A stretch of DNA of 64,000 bases from Agapetus fuscipes (GCA_951799405.1 OX637337.1:3038001-3102000), one strand, 5' to 3'; numbered from the stretch's first letter, positions 51,102 to 62,330 are shown. Program-made: numbers and translations. The notes: generated by a model not told the origin, from the letters alone.

Positions 51102-51895
51102 ATGGTAAATATTCTATATGTCTTCAAATGCCAACAATGCAAGAGCTATAAATATATGTTTTGTATAAAAAATCGAATTATTTATTTGTTGTCTTAACCT
51201 AACCTGGAAACTTGTTGTTTCAGAGCGCTATATTCAATTTTCAAAGTCTCCTCTCGGTGGTTATCTTGCTGATTTGCACCTGTACATATTTACGGTCACT
51301 ATTCCCAAGCATAATGGATAGAAACAAAACTGGGTGAGTTTCACAAAATACAATTCATATTCAAAGACAGAGTCCACATCAACAACAACAAAAATTGTGA
51401 CGTGAATTCTAAACAAGCCGGGTTGCTAAGGGGTGAGCGTGACCATCTGCAGGGTCTAAAATCGTTCACTCCTATTTTTTACATCAGCCTGCAAGCTCCA
51501 ACCAATAAGGATCCTAAGCGTCACCAAAAATGGATAAATAGAGCCCACGAAGGATGGAAGGTCACAATTCAGCTTCTTTAGTCCGCAGACCAGATAGATA
51601 CAAAAGGCTCGTCTCCAGTCAAGCCTGGGGATTTTTCTATCCGCCACCTCGGAGATTCCTCTGACTGATATTTTGTGATTTTTGGCTAAGTATTTGCTTT
51701 AGTACCCTAGTCACAGATATGTGAGGTCACTGTGTTCAGATTCCAATGTTGTCAAGACAAACCATTCAATGTATTTGTTTTGATTTTAGGTTGATGGGAA
51801 CATTCTGGAAGTGTGCGAGGATAGGAGAGCGGAAATCTCCATACGTCGCCGTTTCCTGCTTCCTAATGGCATTTTCAATATTATTCTGGACTTAG
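51102..51895 (+). CDS. kish: Kish (TMEM167A), Golgi membrane protein
   Basis: Three exons: 51102-51104 (the ATG alone), 51224-51333 and 51790-51895, giving 72 aa, the usual length of the family. Kish/TMEM167 proteins are small two-pass membrane proteins of the Golgi needed for the early secretory pathway (family knowledge). The product reads [20 protein letters not shown] (first membrane segment), [26 protein letters not shown] and a second hydrophobic stretch ending FSILFWT. The loop motif [12 protein letters not shown] is diagnostic. Intron 1 begins ATG|GTAAAT and ends TTGTTTCAG; intron 2 begins GG|GTGAGT and ends TGATTTTAG. Only the spliced reading gives a Met start followed by Ser, as in known family members. 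An AATAAA signal follows at about 52006-52016. Confidence 0.95.
51334..51789 (+). other. kish intron 2
   Basis: 456 bp. Near 51395-51435 it carries the dispersed words TTGTGACGTGAATTC and GCCGGGTTGCTAAGG. Otherwise unremarkable. Confidence 0.7.
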
Positions 51896-52104
51896 TTATT
51901 TTGTTGACACTCCATTATTCTTAAGAGCATCATATTAATATATTTTCACACAACTATATTGCTTGTTTTTCAGGACAGTTGCTTTATTTATAGAAAGGAA
52001 TGATAAATAAAAATAAACCATTTTTACAAATAATTGTTTTCATCTGTTAAATCAGTTTTACCTTTAACAAAATGTGCACTTATATACCAGCATGCCTTTT
52101 TCTT

Positions 52105-52461
52105 CTTCTTCTTTTTGTGCCACTTCTATCGAAGATCGACGATCATCATGGCTATTTTGACTATAGATGCTGCGGCTCGAAACAGGGACTTGGTGCTTCT
52201 GCCGAACCACTGTCGCAGATTTTTTAGCCAGGATGTCCTTCTGCGTCCCTGAGATCTTCTCTCCTCAATCTTACCCTGTATGATATGAAGGAGACGGTAC
52301 TTCTCATTTCTCATTATGTGACCGAAGTACATAAGCTTTCTCTGCTTAATGGTAGGCAGGAGCTCCTTTGTAGTGCGCATTCGTTGAAGGACTTCTTCAC
52401 CTATGGCTTGGAAACAAAAGTGATCACTCAGTATAGCACCAACAGACTGAGGACGTGCCAA
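52105..52461 (-). pseudogene. LINE-D 3' fragment
   Basis: Minus-strand frame: QAIGEEVLQRMRTTKELLPT, IKQRKLMYFGHIMRNEKY, RRSQGRRRTSWLKNLRQWFG and AAASIVKIAMMIVDLR, then a stop and an AAGAAGAAGAA tail (plus-strand TTCTTCTTC). It is the longest open copy of this 3' end. The Jockey/CR1-like LINE tail abuts its 5' edge. Confidence 0.75.
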
Positions 52462-55400
52462 AGAGCCATTTATTTATTTATTTAAATCAATTAACGGCTT
52501 TCGCCTTTTACAGTTACAAAAAAATACATATAAAAAAATCATTGCATATATAAAGATAGAACAGATTTGAAACTTAAAGTGAAAGTAAAAACTCTATATA
52601 ATCTTAAAATTGGAGAAAACTATAAAAACTACTAAAAAACGATAAAAAAGCTAAAATTAAATCCATTCATATACTCGTAAAATAAAATAAAATAAAAATA
52701 AAAACATATTAAACATAGACATAAAATAAAAAACTATAACATAACATAAACAAAATGAAGTATCTTTTACAAGCAAGAAAACAGTACTTTAATCAACAAG
52801 TACAACAAACTAAGACCTAGCAGCTGGAGGAAATAATTTTTTTATCAAAGTCCTAAATGAAGCGAGATCCAAATTAAATATGTCAATATCCGACAAATAT
52901 TCATTGCCCAGTCGATGTAAGCGGGGAATTATTGTCGATCTTATATAATTTGTATTATGGTTGTCTATATAGAACAACTCGCGATTTCTAGTACATCGTG
53001 TAGGTATACGGAATTTTATGAGCTGCAACAAATCAGGGTTGTCAAAACAATTATTTATTATTTTAAACAAAAAATTTAAATCCCCAATAATTCTTCTGTC
53101 CTCAAGTGATTCAATGTGTAATCTTATTTTCAAATTTTCGTAATCTAAATCATGTCGAGGTATAGGTACCCAATTTGTAATTTATGAACCTTAAAAATTT
53201 ATGTTGGATCCGCTCCATATTGTTGATATGGACATTGTAACTGGGAGACCATATTTGGGAATTGAACTCCAGCTGACTACGGACTAATGACTTATAAAGT
53301 ATTGCAATTGCGTTTACATTTGTGAAATCGCCAACAGTGCGAAGGACAAAGCCCAATGTTTGCAATGCTTTTCCGGTCATTTTTGTTATGTGGCTCACAA
53401 AAGATAATTTCTCATCAAAGATAATCCCAAGATCTCTTATTTCCGTTACCCTGTCCAGTTTGTCATTTTCGATACAGTAGTTGAAGTGCATGGGATTTTT
53501 GTTTCGAGAAAAAGTTATACATTGACATTTTTCAACATTTAAGAATAATTTATTTCTGTGACACCACCTGCCCAGTTCATTTAAATTGTTCTGAAGTATA
53601 TAGCAGTCACCTACATGTTCTATTCTTTTGAATATTTTGAGATCAGCAAAAAACAAACATTCTACATCCCTCATCTCGCCAGCCAAATCATTAATATAAA
53701 CGAGGAAAAGTATTGGTGCAAGATGGCTCCCTTGCGGCAAGCCGCTTGTTGCCTCAAAACTATTTGAAATGGTATCCTTTATCTTAACTCGCAACAATCG
53801 CCCCGATAAGTAGCTTCTAAACCATTCTAGCAGAGCACCCGTCAATCCTAATACGGATAGCTTATTAAGAAGGATGCTATGAGGCACCTTGTCGAATGCC
53901 TTGCTGAAGTCCGTATATATGCTGTCCATTTGACATCCATGTGCAAGACTTTCGGCTATAGCATTTTCATAAATAGCTAGATTTGACAGAGTTGACCTGC
54001 CCGAAATAAATCCATGTTGTTGAGGCTCAATGATACAAGATATAGAAGGCATAATTTGTTCCAGCACAAGAGACTCAAATAGTTTCGCCATAGAGGATTG
54101 AAGGCATATTGGTCTGTAGTTTGAGATATCCGTTTTGTCACCTTTCTTGAAAACTGGTGTGATATTGCCAATCTTCCACACAGATGGAAAAACTGCGTTT
54201 TGTAAGGATTTGTTAAAAATTATCAGAAGAGGGATAATAAGAGCATCGGCACATCTTCTCAAAAAAAATGGTGGTACATTATCGGGGCCGCATGATTTCT
54301 TTACATCAAGTTGGAACAATTTAATTTCTAATTTTTTTATTGGAATATGACATTGAGACAGGTCGATCATTTTATTACCAACACGACAGGGATCAGTCAC
54401 ATTAGGTAAATTGTCTACATAAACATTACTAAAGTAATCAGCAAATTTGTTAACAATGTTGTTTACTCCACTTACACGTTCATGATCTAGAAACATCTGT
54501 ACAGGGTAATCATTATCACTATTGGACAATGACTTTTTAAATTTCCATAAACTTTTAGCGTCGGTCGTTGTATTCTCTGCTTTTTTTATATAATTGGTAT
54601 AACATACCACCTTTAATGTATTGCACTTGGTTCTCAGATTTCTAAACGCATTATAGTGCTTAATATTAGATGATTCTTTGTAAGTTCTGTGTGCCGCCTT
54701 CTTCTCCTGGATCATCTCAATGAGTTCACGTGAGAACCATATAGGATATGTGCTAGCTCTGTATTTCTCATGTGGTATAAATTTATTTATAGTATCGTAT
54801 AGAATGCCATAAAACACAGCGATCACATATTCAATGTCCTCATTTTGTAGAAATGACCAGTCGCATTTGAAAAGAAAGTCAATCGCACTATCATAGTCCC
54901 CCTTGTTATAGTTAAATGAGAAGGTTTCCCTACTGTTACATTTTGTAGCTTTCAGAAATATATTAACATGTAATGGAGGATGATGAGTGTCAACTGGTAC
55001 TAATTCATCATTGGATAGATCTACATATAAATTATCAATGTTAGAAAAAACTAGATCGAGAAGGCGATTTCTAGAATTGCAGATAAAGTTTCGCTGAGTT
55101 AATCCCAGAAAAATAGTTGATTCTATTAGTTCTCTGGCGCCTTCATTGTTATCTTCATTAACTGGAAATGTGCCTATATTTGGTGACCATTTGACTCTGG
55201 GTAAGTTGAAGTCTCCAAACAATAGGAAACTGGCTGTTGGGTGTTTGCTCTGTATTCTCTCTACCTCTTCACAATACACTTTGTAACATTCTGATGGTGA
55301 TGCTGGTGGGATATAAACGTTCCCAATTATGATTTGATAATGATGTACTTTAATTAAGACAAACAATTATTCAATGCTATTATTATGGATCCTGATCGAT

Positions 55401-55665
55401 ATGGATGAAATATTCTTTTTCACTGCAATTAAAACTCCTCCTCCCCTCTCCTTTCTGCTCGTGATTTGATTGCGATCGCATCTATACATATTGTATGCAG
55501 AGAAGGACAATTCAGACGATTTAATTGTGCTATCAAGCCATGTTTCTGTTAATACATAAATACAATGGTTCAAAACTGGTATGTTTTGACGTAATGTTGT
55601 TAATTTCGATCTTACACCTCTTATATTTTGAGAATAAATGCTGATATTATTTAGTTTTTTTTGAT
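52462..55665 (-). pseudogene. Jockey/CR1-like LINE, 5' truncated and broken
   Basis: It reads from a truncated endonuclease (NNISIYSQNIRGVRSK, then ETWLDSTIKSSE) past an in-frame TAA at 55367-55369 into a 738-codon frame. That frame holds IGNVYIPPASPSECY and FGDFNLPRVKW (endonuclease) and the reverse transcriptase: NYRPICLQSSMAKLFE, YTDFSKAFDKVPHS (motif A), SGLPQGSHLAPILF (motif B) and FFADLKIF. The last should be FADD-L, so one Asp codon is lost. Near 53150 a frameshift moves to RHDLDYENLKIRLHIESLED, ending LFPPAARS and TAG at 52810. A 3' UTR of about 330 bp ends in an AAATAAATAAATAAA tail. Dead, but only lightly damaged. Confidence 0.88.
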
Positions 55666-55689
55666 GTCCCGGGCTATCATTGGTGTTCC

Positions 55690-56105
55690 GTTAACAAACC
55701 TGATTACATTGAAAGAAGGATGCTGGGAATCAGCCTCAGGGACAGGGTTCCAAACCAGGAGATCCGTAGACGTACTGGTGTCACTGATATCATACAGCAA
55801 GTAGCCTGCTTAAAGTGGTATTGGGCTGGTCACGTCCCATGGCAGTACCATGACAGGTGGCCGAAAAGGATCGTCCAGTGGTAGGAGTGGGGAGACCCCA
55901 ACTGAGGTGGCTGGGTGACATCAAGGGAACTGCAGGCAGAGGATGGCTCAACACAGCAGCCTATAGACAAACAACCAAAATTCCAAGTTAAACCTAACAA
56001 AAACCGAGAAGATTGGAGGAAGCCTACGTTCAGGAGGGGACTGAGAAAAGCTGAGGAAGACCTACAAGTTGAGGAAGGGGGATGTTGTGGGGGGGCTTCT
56101 GATGG
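55690..56105 (+). pseudogene. LINE C-terminal fragment
   Basis: PDYIERRMLGISLRDRVPNQ, EIRRRTGVTDIIQQVACLKW and YWAGHVPWQYHDRWPKRIVQ are the typical end of a non-LTR reverse transcriptase. Stops and a frameshift (about 55880) follow. Then NREDWRKPTFRRGLRKAEED continues in a second frame. Different family from LINE-D. Confidence 0.7.
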
Positions 56106-56940
56106 ACACAAACAAAATATCATGTATTATTTAATTAATTATAAAATATCATGTTTTGCGTAAGTCTTACACTTGGGGTCTAGAGATTTCCTCCCTGGTA
56201 TTGTCATAACTCTGCCTCCTTGGGCTGTTAGGGTCTGCGCATTTAGTTTTGAGGGAGTATCTCACTTATCTGGTCCATTTACAGGTAGGATCCTGGTGCT
56301 TTGAGGTCAACAGATGGTCAAAAAACAGGTGGATGACAAATGGGTGGAGTAATAAGTAAAGTAAATCATTCAGATCTCACTCTAGTTTATTACATTGTAG
56401 GTAGGTATCTACTATAATAATAATTCTCATAATATATCATCTTTCACATAGTAATATAATCAATATAAAATGTATACTACTTTAAACATTTCCAAAATTG
56501 TGTTTTGATTTAGAATATTTTTCCAGAACTTTGCATTTCTTTTCTCTACAACACATTAGTTGCTATTGTAATATAAACGCATATCAAATGCAAGGTTGTA
56601 AGATTTGCGCAAAGGTATAATAGAAACATTTTAAATTCTTTGACATATTATATCATAATATGATTTTTTACACCCATTATATTATGCATGAACCTTAGTT
56701 GTATTTTAGCAATGGTGTGCGTTTAAGAACTAATAGTTTTATTTAACTTTTAACACAGTTTAATTTAAAAGATAAAGGATAAAATAGAAATGCAACACAA
56801 AATGTTTTGTTTTTTAATAAATACTCTTCTAATAATACACTTCTCTAATACACTAATAATACACTTCTCATCCAGCTGCCGTGGCGTGCGGACATGTCCA
56901 ACGCTGCTCCGTGTTTTTTATTAATTTAAATTACTTAAAG
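56106..56940. other. AT-rich flank, no gene
   Basis: No ORF or repeat partner recognised. About 56870 onward may already belong to the RTE-2 5' region. Confidence 0.4.
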
Positions 56941-56971
56941 GCATTACTTTGCGATTGAAGTACCTTAATTT

Positions 56972-57275
56972 GTTCCGCGTGTTTAGTGTCCGTGTTATAA
57001 AACAAGAGAATTTTAAATAATTCATTGTTTTTGTTGTATTTACGCGTTTTTTTTTCCTTCAGAAATAACCACGTGGTGTGGACACGTGGTTATCTAATTT
57101 GTAAAATCTATTTTTTTCTCGCTTCTCTCGTGTTTAACGTTAATTTTAATATCTATGTTGTTCCGCGTTTTAGTTTTAATCTTTAAAACAAGAGAATTTG
57201 TATTAATTCATTGTTTTTTGTTGTTTTTTAGGCTTTTTTCTTCATTGGAAATAGCCACGTGGTAACCTAACCTCC
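56972..57275 (+). promoter_or_regulatory. RTE-2 5' region: duplicated CACGTG modules
   Basis: Two diverged copies of a ~110-bp module (56972-57091 and 57161-57272) each run from TGTTCCGCGT through AAAACAAGAGAATTT and ATTCATTGTTTTT to an AACCACGTGG- or GCCACGTGG-type end. CACGTG E-boxes sit at 57070, 57083, 57256 and 57411. The first pair forms an inverted AACCACGTG...CACGTGGTT. Position 5' of an intact LINE ORF suggests a tandem-module promoter; function is inferred. Confidence 0.55.
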
Positions 57276-57475
57276 ATATTCGTTAAGTATTGTGCGTCAT
57301 TTATTTTTGCTGCTTATTTAAATTCAGTAGTATTATTTTATTTCTTTTTCGTTCTCTTTTTAACTTCATTATTGATTTCATGTCTCGCGGCCCTTTTTTA
57401 CTTTTTTGACCACGTGTTTTATTTCACCTGGCTGACAACCAGGATATTTTTAGTTGTGTGCAAACTTGTGTCAGT

Positions 57476-57526
57476 ATGGCATTAGTTCACTGTGCTGTGA
57501 TGTGGGCTCCTGTGGGCAAACGATGA
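57476..57526 (+). other. Upstream ORF of RTE-2 (16 codons)
   Basis: ATG at 57476 reads MALVHCAVMWAPVGKR to TGA at 57524-57526, 7 bases before the main ATG. The spacing would suit reinitiation or leaky scanning; no conservation was tested. Confidence 0.4.
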
Positions 57527-57533
57527 GATAGTC

Positions 57534-60500
57534 ATGCGAAGGCGCACTAGGGCTGACAATCCTAGTCGCCATGCTGTTGGAGGAGTGTCAGATGGCCCCT
57601 GCAGGGTTGCCAAAAGCTTTACCAGGTACAGTGGGAAACCACAGTGGCCTGGTAAAAGCAGACGTAAGAAAGGAGATGAATGGAATATTGCTACTTTGAA
57701 TGTAAGAGGTATGAAAAATAAGGAAGAAGAACTATTGAAAGAGATGAATGAGAGAAAAATTAAAATTTTATGTGTGACCGAAACTAAAATGAAAGGTGAA
57801 GGAGAGAAAGTTCTGAGTAATGGAAATTTGTTCATTTACTCAGGTGTGAAAGATGGATGTCCTAGACAGGGTGTTGGTGTGATTGTTAGTGAATGTGTGA
57901 AGAGCTATATCAGGAATTATGAATGGATCTCCCCTAGGATTCTCCTAGTAAGGATCAAGTACGACAGAACGAATTTTCTACTGATAGCATGCTATGCGCC
58001 AGTAGATTCAGAATGTATGGAGATTAAAAATGAATTCTGGGATATGCTTGACGATAAAATCAGAATGAAAGACAAAGAAGAAAAGGTGATTCTGCTTGGT
58101 GACATGAACGGATGGGTGGGTAGAAGAAAGGAAGAGTATGAAAGGGTAATAGGACCAAACGGAAGGGGTGTCATCAATGGCAGTGGGAGACGGCTTGTTG
58201 ACATGTGTGTGGAGCATGGGATGTTTGTATCAAATACTTGGTATAAGCATAAAGACGTGCACACATACACGTGGTATGGGCCAAATACTCGCACAGTCAT
58301 TGACTACATATGTATGGAAGAATGTATGAGAGGTGCCATAAGAGATGTCAGAGTCTACCAAGGTATATCCGTGGGCTCAGACCATCATCTCTTGTGTGCA
58401 AAAGTAATGATAGGCGAAGTAAAAGATAGGAAAAGAACGAAAGTGATTAAGATGAAAAGAGTGAAAGTGGAAAAATTAGATGATGAAAATGTCAGGAATG
58501 ATTTTGAAGCTGAAGTAAGCCAGATTTTGAAATCGGATGAATGTAAGGAACTTGTGAAGAATGCATGTGTAGAAAAAATGTGGAAAACATTTAAAACATG
58601 TTTGGTTGAAAGCGCAAAGAAAGTATGCGGTGAAGTTACGATTGGGCATAAAAAAGGCGATGAATGGTGGAATGATCAGGTTAAACAAGCAGTGAAAGAG
58701 AAGAAAGAGAGCTATTTAAAATGGATTAATGACAGAAAGAATAAAGTGTTAGAGACTGAATACAAGGCGAAAAAATGGCTAGCGAAGAATGAAGTTCAAA
58801 TGAGTAAGAGAAGAATGGAAGAAAAATTGAGTGAAAGAGCACAGAATGACTTCTCTGACAATAAAAAGATGTTCTGGAGCTGGGTGAGACAAAACAACGA
58901 CAGTTGTAGGTCCACAACTCCGGGAATCAAAAATGTCAGCGGAGACATTCTGTGGAATAAAGACGATGTAAAAAAGAGATGGAAAGAATATTTTAACGAG
59001 GTTTTTGGTGAAGAAGAATGTGATTTAACTGTGAAAGGAGATTATGATGAGGGTAATGTTTTGAAAATATCGAAAGATGAAGTAAGAAAGGTCATAAAGG
59101 AATTAAAGAATGGGAAAGCTGCAAGTGTGGATGGTGTGAGACCTGAGATGATGAAAGCGGGGGGAGAATGTGTGATTGAATGGATGAAAGAGCTTTGCGA
59201 ATTGTGTGTTAGTGTCAAGGAGGTTCCATCGGACTGGAGAGAGGCGGTCATTGTGCCAATTTACAAAGGTAAAGGTGACAAAAAAGACTGCCGTAACTTC
59301 AGACCGATTAGCCTTCTTAGTGTGCCAGGTAAAGTGCTATGCAAGATTCTTATCCATAGGGTAAGATTATCCACCCAGGAGAAGGTCTCAGATATACAAT
59401 CTGGCTTTATGCCGGAAAGAGGTTGCGTAGACCAGATATTCGCGCTTCGACAGATAGTCGAAAAACAGCTAGCCGTAAATAAAAAGGTCTACGCGGCTTT
59501 CGTAGATCTTGAGAAAGCCTTCGACTCGGTGGATAGAAGTATGATGTGGTGTGTGCTTGAGAGGTATGGTGTGAACAAAGCACTTCTGAACGCGATACGC
59601 GCCATCTATCTTAATAGCAGGGCGTGTGTCAGGGTGGATGGAGAATACAGCGAGTATTTTAATGTGTACAAGGGTGTGAGACAGGGTTGCATAATGAGCC
59701 CATGGTTATTCAATATAATCATGGATCATTGTGTTAAACAAGCGAATCTGGAAGGGCATGGCATACAGATTGGAGAGAGAAAAGTCGGAGTTCTGCTTTA
59801 TGCTGATGACGCAGTATTAATTGCTGATTCAGCAGCGGAACTTCAGGCAATGCTCTCTAGTCTGAACCATGCTCTGTGTGTGAACAAGTTGAAAATTAAT
59901 GCAAGTAAGATGAAAGTACTGATTTTTGACAGAATGGATGAAAATGAAGAATGCACGCTCATGTTGAATGGTACGAAAGTTGAAATTGTGGATGAATTTA
60001 GATACTTGGGAAGTATGTTTGAGAAGAATGGAAAGATGACAAGAGAACTTGAGAATAGGATGTGTAAGGGCAAGCAAGTGGTCGGTGCAATAGGAAGAAT
60101 AGCAAAGAACAAGCGATTGACGATGGATCTGAGAATGGCGGTACACAATGGCATATTGTTACCGACTTTGATGTATGGAAGTGAAGCATGGACAGTGAAT
60201 GATAGCGAAATGAGTAAAGTATGTACGGTGGAAATGAAGCATTTGAGAAGCATGACAGGAAAAACTCTGAGGGATAGAGTTAGGAATGAATGGGTAAAAA
60301 AAGAATGTAATTTGAAAGAGGATGTGAAAGTTAAGGTACAAAAGAATGTGATGAGATGGTTTGGGCATGTGGAAAGAATGAACGATGATAGTCTGACAAA
60401 GTATGTATACAAAGAAAGTGTGAAAGGAAAAAGAGGGAAGGGACGACCGAGAAAAGTATGGAGTGATCAGATTGAGGAGATTGTGAAAGAATGGGATATA

Positions 60501-60620
60501 CAAAGTGAGCGTAAAAGAAGAAAATGCATGAAAAAGGTGATGGATATGAATGAATTGAAAGAGGTATGTAAGGATAGGAAAAAATGGAGGCAACTCTGCA
60601 GAGGCTCTGGCCACCCCTAG
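57534..60620 (+). CDS. RTE-2: LINE endonuclease/reverse transcriptase
   Basis: An uninterrupted 1028-codon polyprotein, homologous along its length to RTE-1. Endonuclease (about residues 50-290): IATLNVRGMKN, CVTETKMKGEGE, ACYAPVDSE, GDMNGWVG and an intact VGSDHHLLC, so the catalytic Asp-His pair is kept. Reverse transcriptase (about 520-780): NFRPISLLSVPGKV, FVDLEKAFDSVDR, GVRQGCIMSPWLF and YADD (about residue 756). The C-terminus runs KRGKGRPRKVWSDQIEE to LCRGSGHP. The 3' UTR is only 16 bases, then eight TTACAG units: very short 3' ends with microsatellites are an RTE hallmark. All visible catalytic motifs are present, so this could be an active master copy. The two antisense fragments at 5966-6385 and 7417-7780 are of this family. 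Confidence 0.93.
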   Translation: MRRRTRADNPSRHAVGGVSDGPCRVAKSFTRYSGKPQWPGKSRRKKGDEWNIATLNVRGMKNKEEELLKEMNERKIKILCVTETKMKGEGEKVLSNGNLFIYSGVKDGCPRQGVGVIVSECVKSYIRNYEWISPRILLVRIKYDRTNFLLIACYAPVDSECMEIKNEFWDMLDDKIRMKDKEEKVILLGDMNGWVGRRKEEYERVIGPNGRGVINGSGRRLVDMCVEHGMFVSNTWYKHKDVHTYTWYGPNTRTVIDYICMEECMRGAIRDVRVYQGISVGSDHHLLCAKVMIGEVKDRKRTKVIKMKRVKVEKLDDENVRNDFEAEVSQILKSDECKELVKNACVEKMWKTFKTCLVESAKKVCGEVTIGHKKGDEWWNDQVKQAVKEKKESYLKWINDRKNKVLETEYKAKKWLAKNEVQMSKRRMEEKLSERAQNDFSDNKKMFWSWVRQNNDSCRSTTPGIKNVSGDILWNKDDVKKRWKEYFNEVFGEEECDLTVKGDYDEGNVLKISKDEVRKVIKELKNGKAASVDGVRPEMMKAGGECVIEWMKELCELCVSVKEVPSDWREAVIVPIYKGKGDKKDCRNFRPISLLSVPGKVLCKILIHRVRLSTQEKVSDIQSGFMPERGCVDQIFALRQIVEKQLAVNKKVYAAFVDLEKAFDSVDRSMMWCVLERYGVNKALLNAIRAIYLNSRACVRVDGEYSEYFNVYKGVRQGCIMSPWLFNIIMDHCVKQANLEGHGIQIGERKVGVLLYADDAVLIADSAAELQAMLSSLNHALCVNKLKINASKMKVLIFDRMDENEECTLMLNGTKVEIVDEFRYLGSMFEKNGKMTRELENRMCKGKQVVGAIGRIAKNKRLTMDLRMAVHNGILLPTLMYGSEAWTVNDSEMSKVCTVEMKHLRSMTGKTLRDRVRNEWVKKECNLKEDVKVKVQKNVMRWFGHVERMNDDSLTKYVYKESVKGKRGKGRPRKVWSDQIEEIVKEWDIQSERKRRKCMKKVMDMNELKEVCKDRKKWRQLCRGSGHP

Positions 60621-60636
60621 CGGAATGGCGACAGAG

Positions 60637-60684
60637 TTACAGTTACAGTTACAGTTACAGTTACAGTTACAGTTACAGTTACAG
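60637..60684 (+). repeat. (TTACAG)8, RTE-2 3' tail
   Basis: Eight perfect units, 16 bases after the stop, marking the element's 3' end. The flanking DNA begins TCAGTGG. Confidence 0.95.
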
Positions 60685-61150
60685 TCAGTGGAATTTTTTC
60701 ATAAACTAAAACAAAGTAAGGAAAAGGTTTCTATGTTAATTAAATCACTCTTTACAAAAACTGTTCACTATAGATTTCACTAATTTTCAATTCATTTGAT
60801 TAGTTTTATTAGCAAAGTGTAGGATAAATATTTTACATTTTAAAAATACTTGTACAATTACAATTACTGATTTTTGACTTGACGCAACAGTTGAATTTGC
60901 AACAATTTTGTTATGCGGTACAGCTTACGAGTATTGAACTCAGAGCTTTGTAATTCCAAATGGCGCCCTTTCCAATGAAACAGACCAGTTAGGGTAATAA
61001 AGGCTGTTTTATCACTATTTTAAGATCCAATAAGAGTCAAAAGAAAAAGGGAAAAAATTGTGACATCGCCTGTCGCGTTGCTACATGCTCATCGAAAGGT
61101 ATTACACACTTTCTTAGCAGAAAGCAGAGAAGAAAACCTTGTAAATGAAA
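60685..61150. other. AT-rich; no gene
   Basis: 61055-61105 has TTGTGACATCGCCTGTCGCG and TTGCTACATG, a CCGGGTTGC-family relic. Confidence 0.4.
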
Positions 61151-61164
61151 CCTCTAAGAGAATC

Positions 61165-61295
61165 ATCATTCTTTAGAGACCGTGCATTTGCAGTGGCTGG
61201 CTCCAGTACCTGGAATCGGCAGCCACTAAACATCTGAGGTCTGTTGAAGACCTAAAGAGAAACATGACGGGCAACGTCTACATCCAATTAACTTA
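61165..61295 (+). pseudogene. LINE C-terminal fragment (Jockey/CR1 type)
   Basis: RDRAFAVAGSSTWNRQPLNI, then after a one-base shift LRSVEDLKRNMTGNVYIQL and a stop. This FAVAGSSTWN...LP block is the usual C-terminus of Jockey/CR1/Rex-type polymerases. Confidence 0.7.
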
Positions 61296-61818
61296 AAAAA
61301 GCACCCCTACGGTGACAAGGTGTCTTGAAACAGCACTCAAAAAATCAATATTAAGATACAATAAATGGTAAAAATGAATTTATCTTAAAATTTATGATTT
61401 GATTGGAGTCAGAGTTAGAATACATTCATACTGAGATGTATTTGCCTCTACCCATTGCACGCACATGATTACTATGAAAAGGAGATTGCTAAAACTTGTT
61501 AGAAGATGAGACAGTCCGTACCTATTTATTATTATTATTATTTACACTGATAGCTAATTGACTGACACATGACCGTTAACATTCTTAATTACTGTACTAT
61601 GAAAGGATTTCCGTCAACGAGCAAATGAAGATAAACACATTCAGAGATTACAGAAGAGAACCATGCTTTATTGCTGTTTGTGTGTAGGGAAAAACCACTT
61701 CAGAGAAAATGATTGTGAAGAGAACAATCTTGTGTGCACTGCACTGAAAGGCTAGTGAAATCCAAATCGTACTTCAAACTTTCTTCTTGGGCATTTTCAA
61801 TGAAGATTGGCCGATGTA
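61296..61818. other. No feature recognised
   Basis: AT-rich, with short frames only. Confidence 0.4.
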
Positions 61819-61819
61819 A

Positions 61820-62062
61820 GACAGTGCGGTCGATAGCTCAGCTGGTAGAGTGCTTGTATTCCATGCCGAGAGCTCGGAAAGCCTTCACAAGAAATGAGTA
61901 CGAGCCCCCTCGGGAGCTGGGAAACTCCCACTTCAACTGAAGTGGGTGACGTTTAGGCCGGCCCCCTTATTTGTAAAAAATAAATATGTTCTACTCACCA
62001 CATGCGAAATCCTTTGGGGATAGCGCGGCAAGAAGTCACACTAAACGTGTAGCTTAGTTGCG
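61820..62062 (+). repeat. SINE-A with internal deletion
   Basis: The head runs to GAGAGCTCGG, then jumps to AAAGCCTTCACAAG (about 90 bases lost, including the B box), and ends GTGTAGCTTAGTTGCG. Confidence 0.8.
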
Positions 62063-62063
62063 T

Positions 62064-62330
62064 TTTGGCGATCATAATAGCAATTTTCACCTTCAATGCT
62101 GCTGAACAAAAGAGGTATCTTTTGCTTTTGCCAAACCAATGTCTCAGGTTCTTCAATCTAGTTGCTCTCATTCAATCTGGAGAACATTGTCCCTCAATTT
62201 TCCTTACACGATGAGAAACAATTTTTGCCTTTACACGGACATCTGGAGTTTGCCTCTGATATTCGTTCCGTAAAGAACCTCGGCATTTGTGACTCGGGTG
62301 TTAGCAGCGGTAAATTGAAATCTAACGTAA
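62064..62330 (-). pseudogene. LINE-D 3' fragment abutting a SINE-A
   Basis: The minus strand gives TAANTRVTNAEVLYG and, after shifts, TRLKNLRHWFGKSKRYLF and ALKVKIAIMIA, matching LINE-D. The last ~40 bases are missing where SINE-A ends, so the SINE probably inserted into or next to this copy. Confidence 0.6.

Noticed and set aside
77..62062. tRNA genes at the A/B boxes of SINE-A and SINE-C
   Set aside because: The heads lack cloverleaf pairing beyond the D- and T-arms and continue into SINE bodies, so they are SINE promoters, not functional tRNAs.
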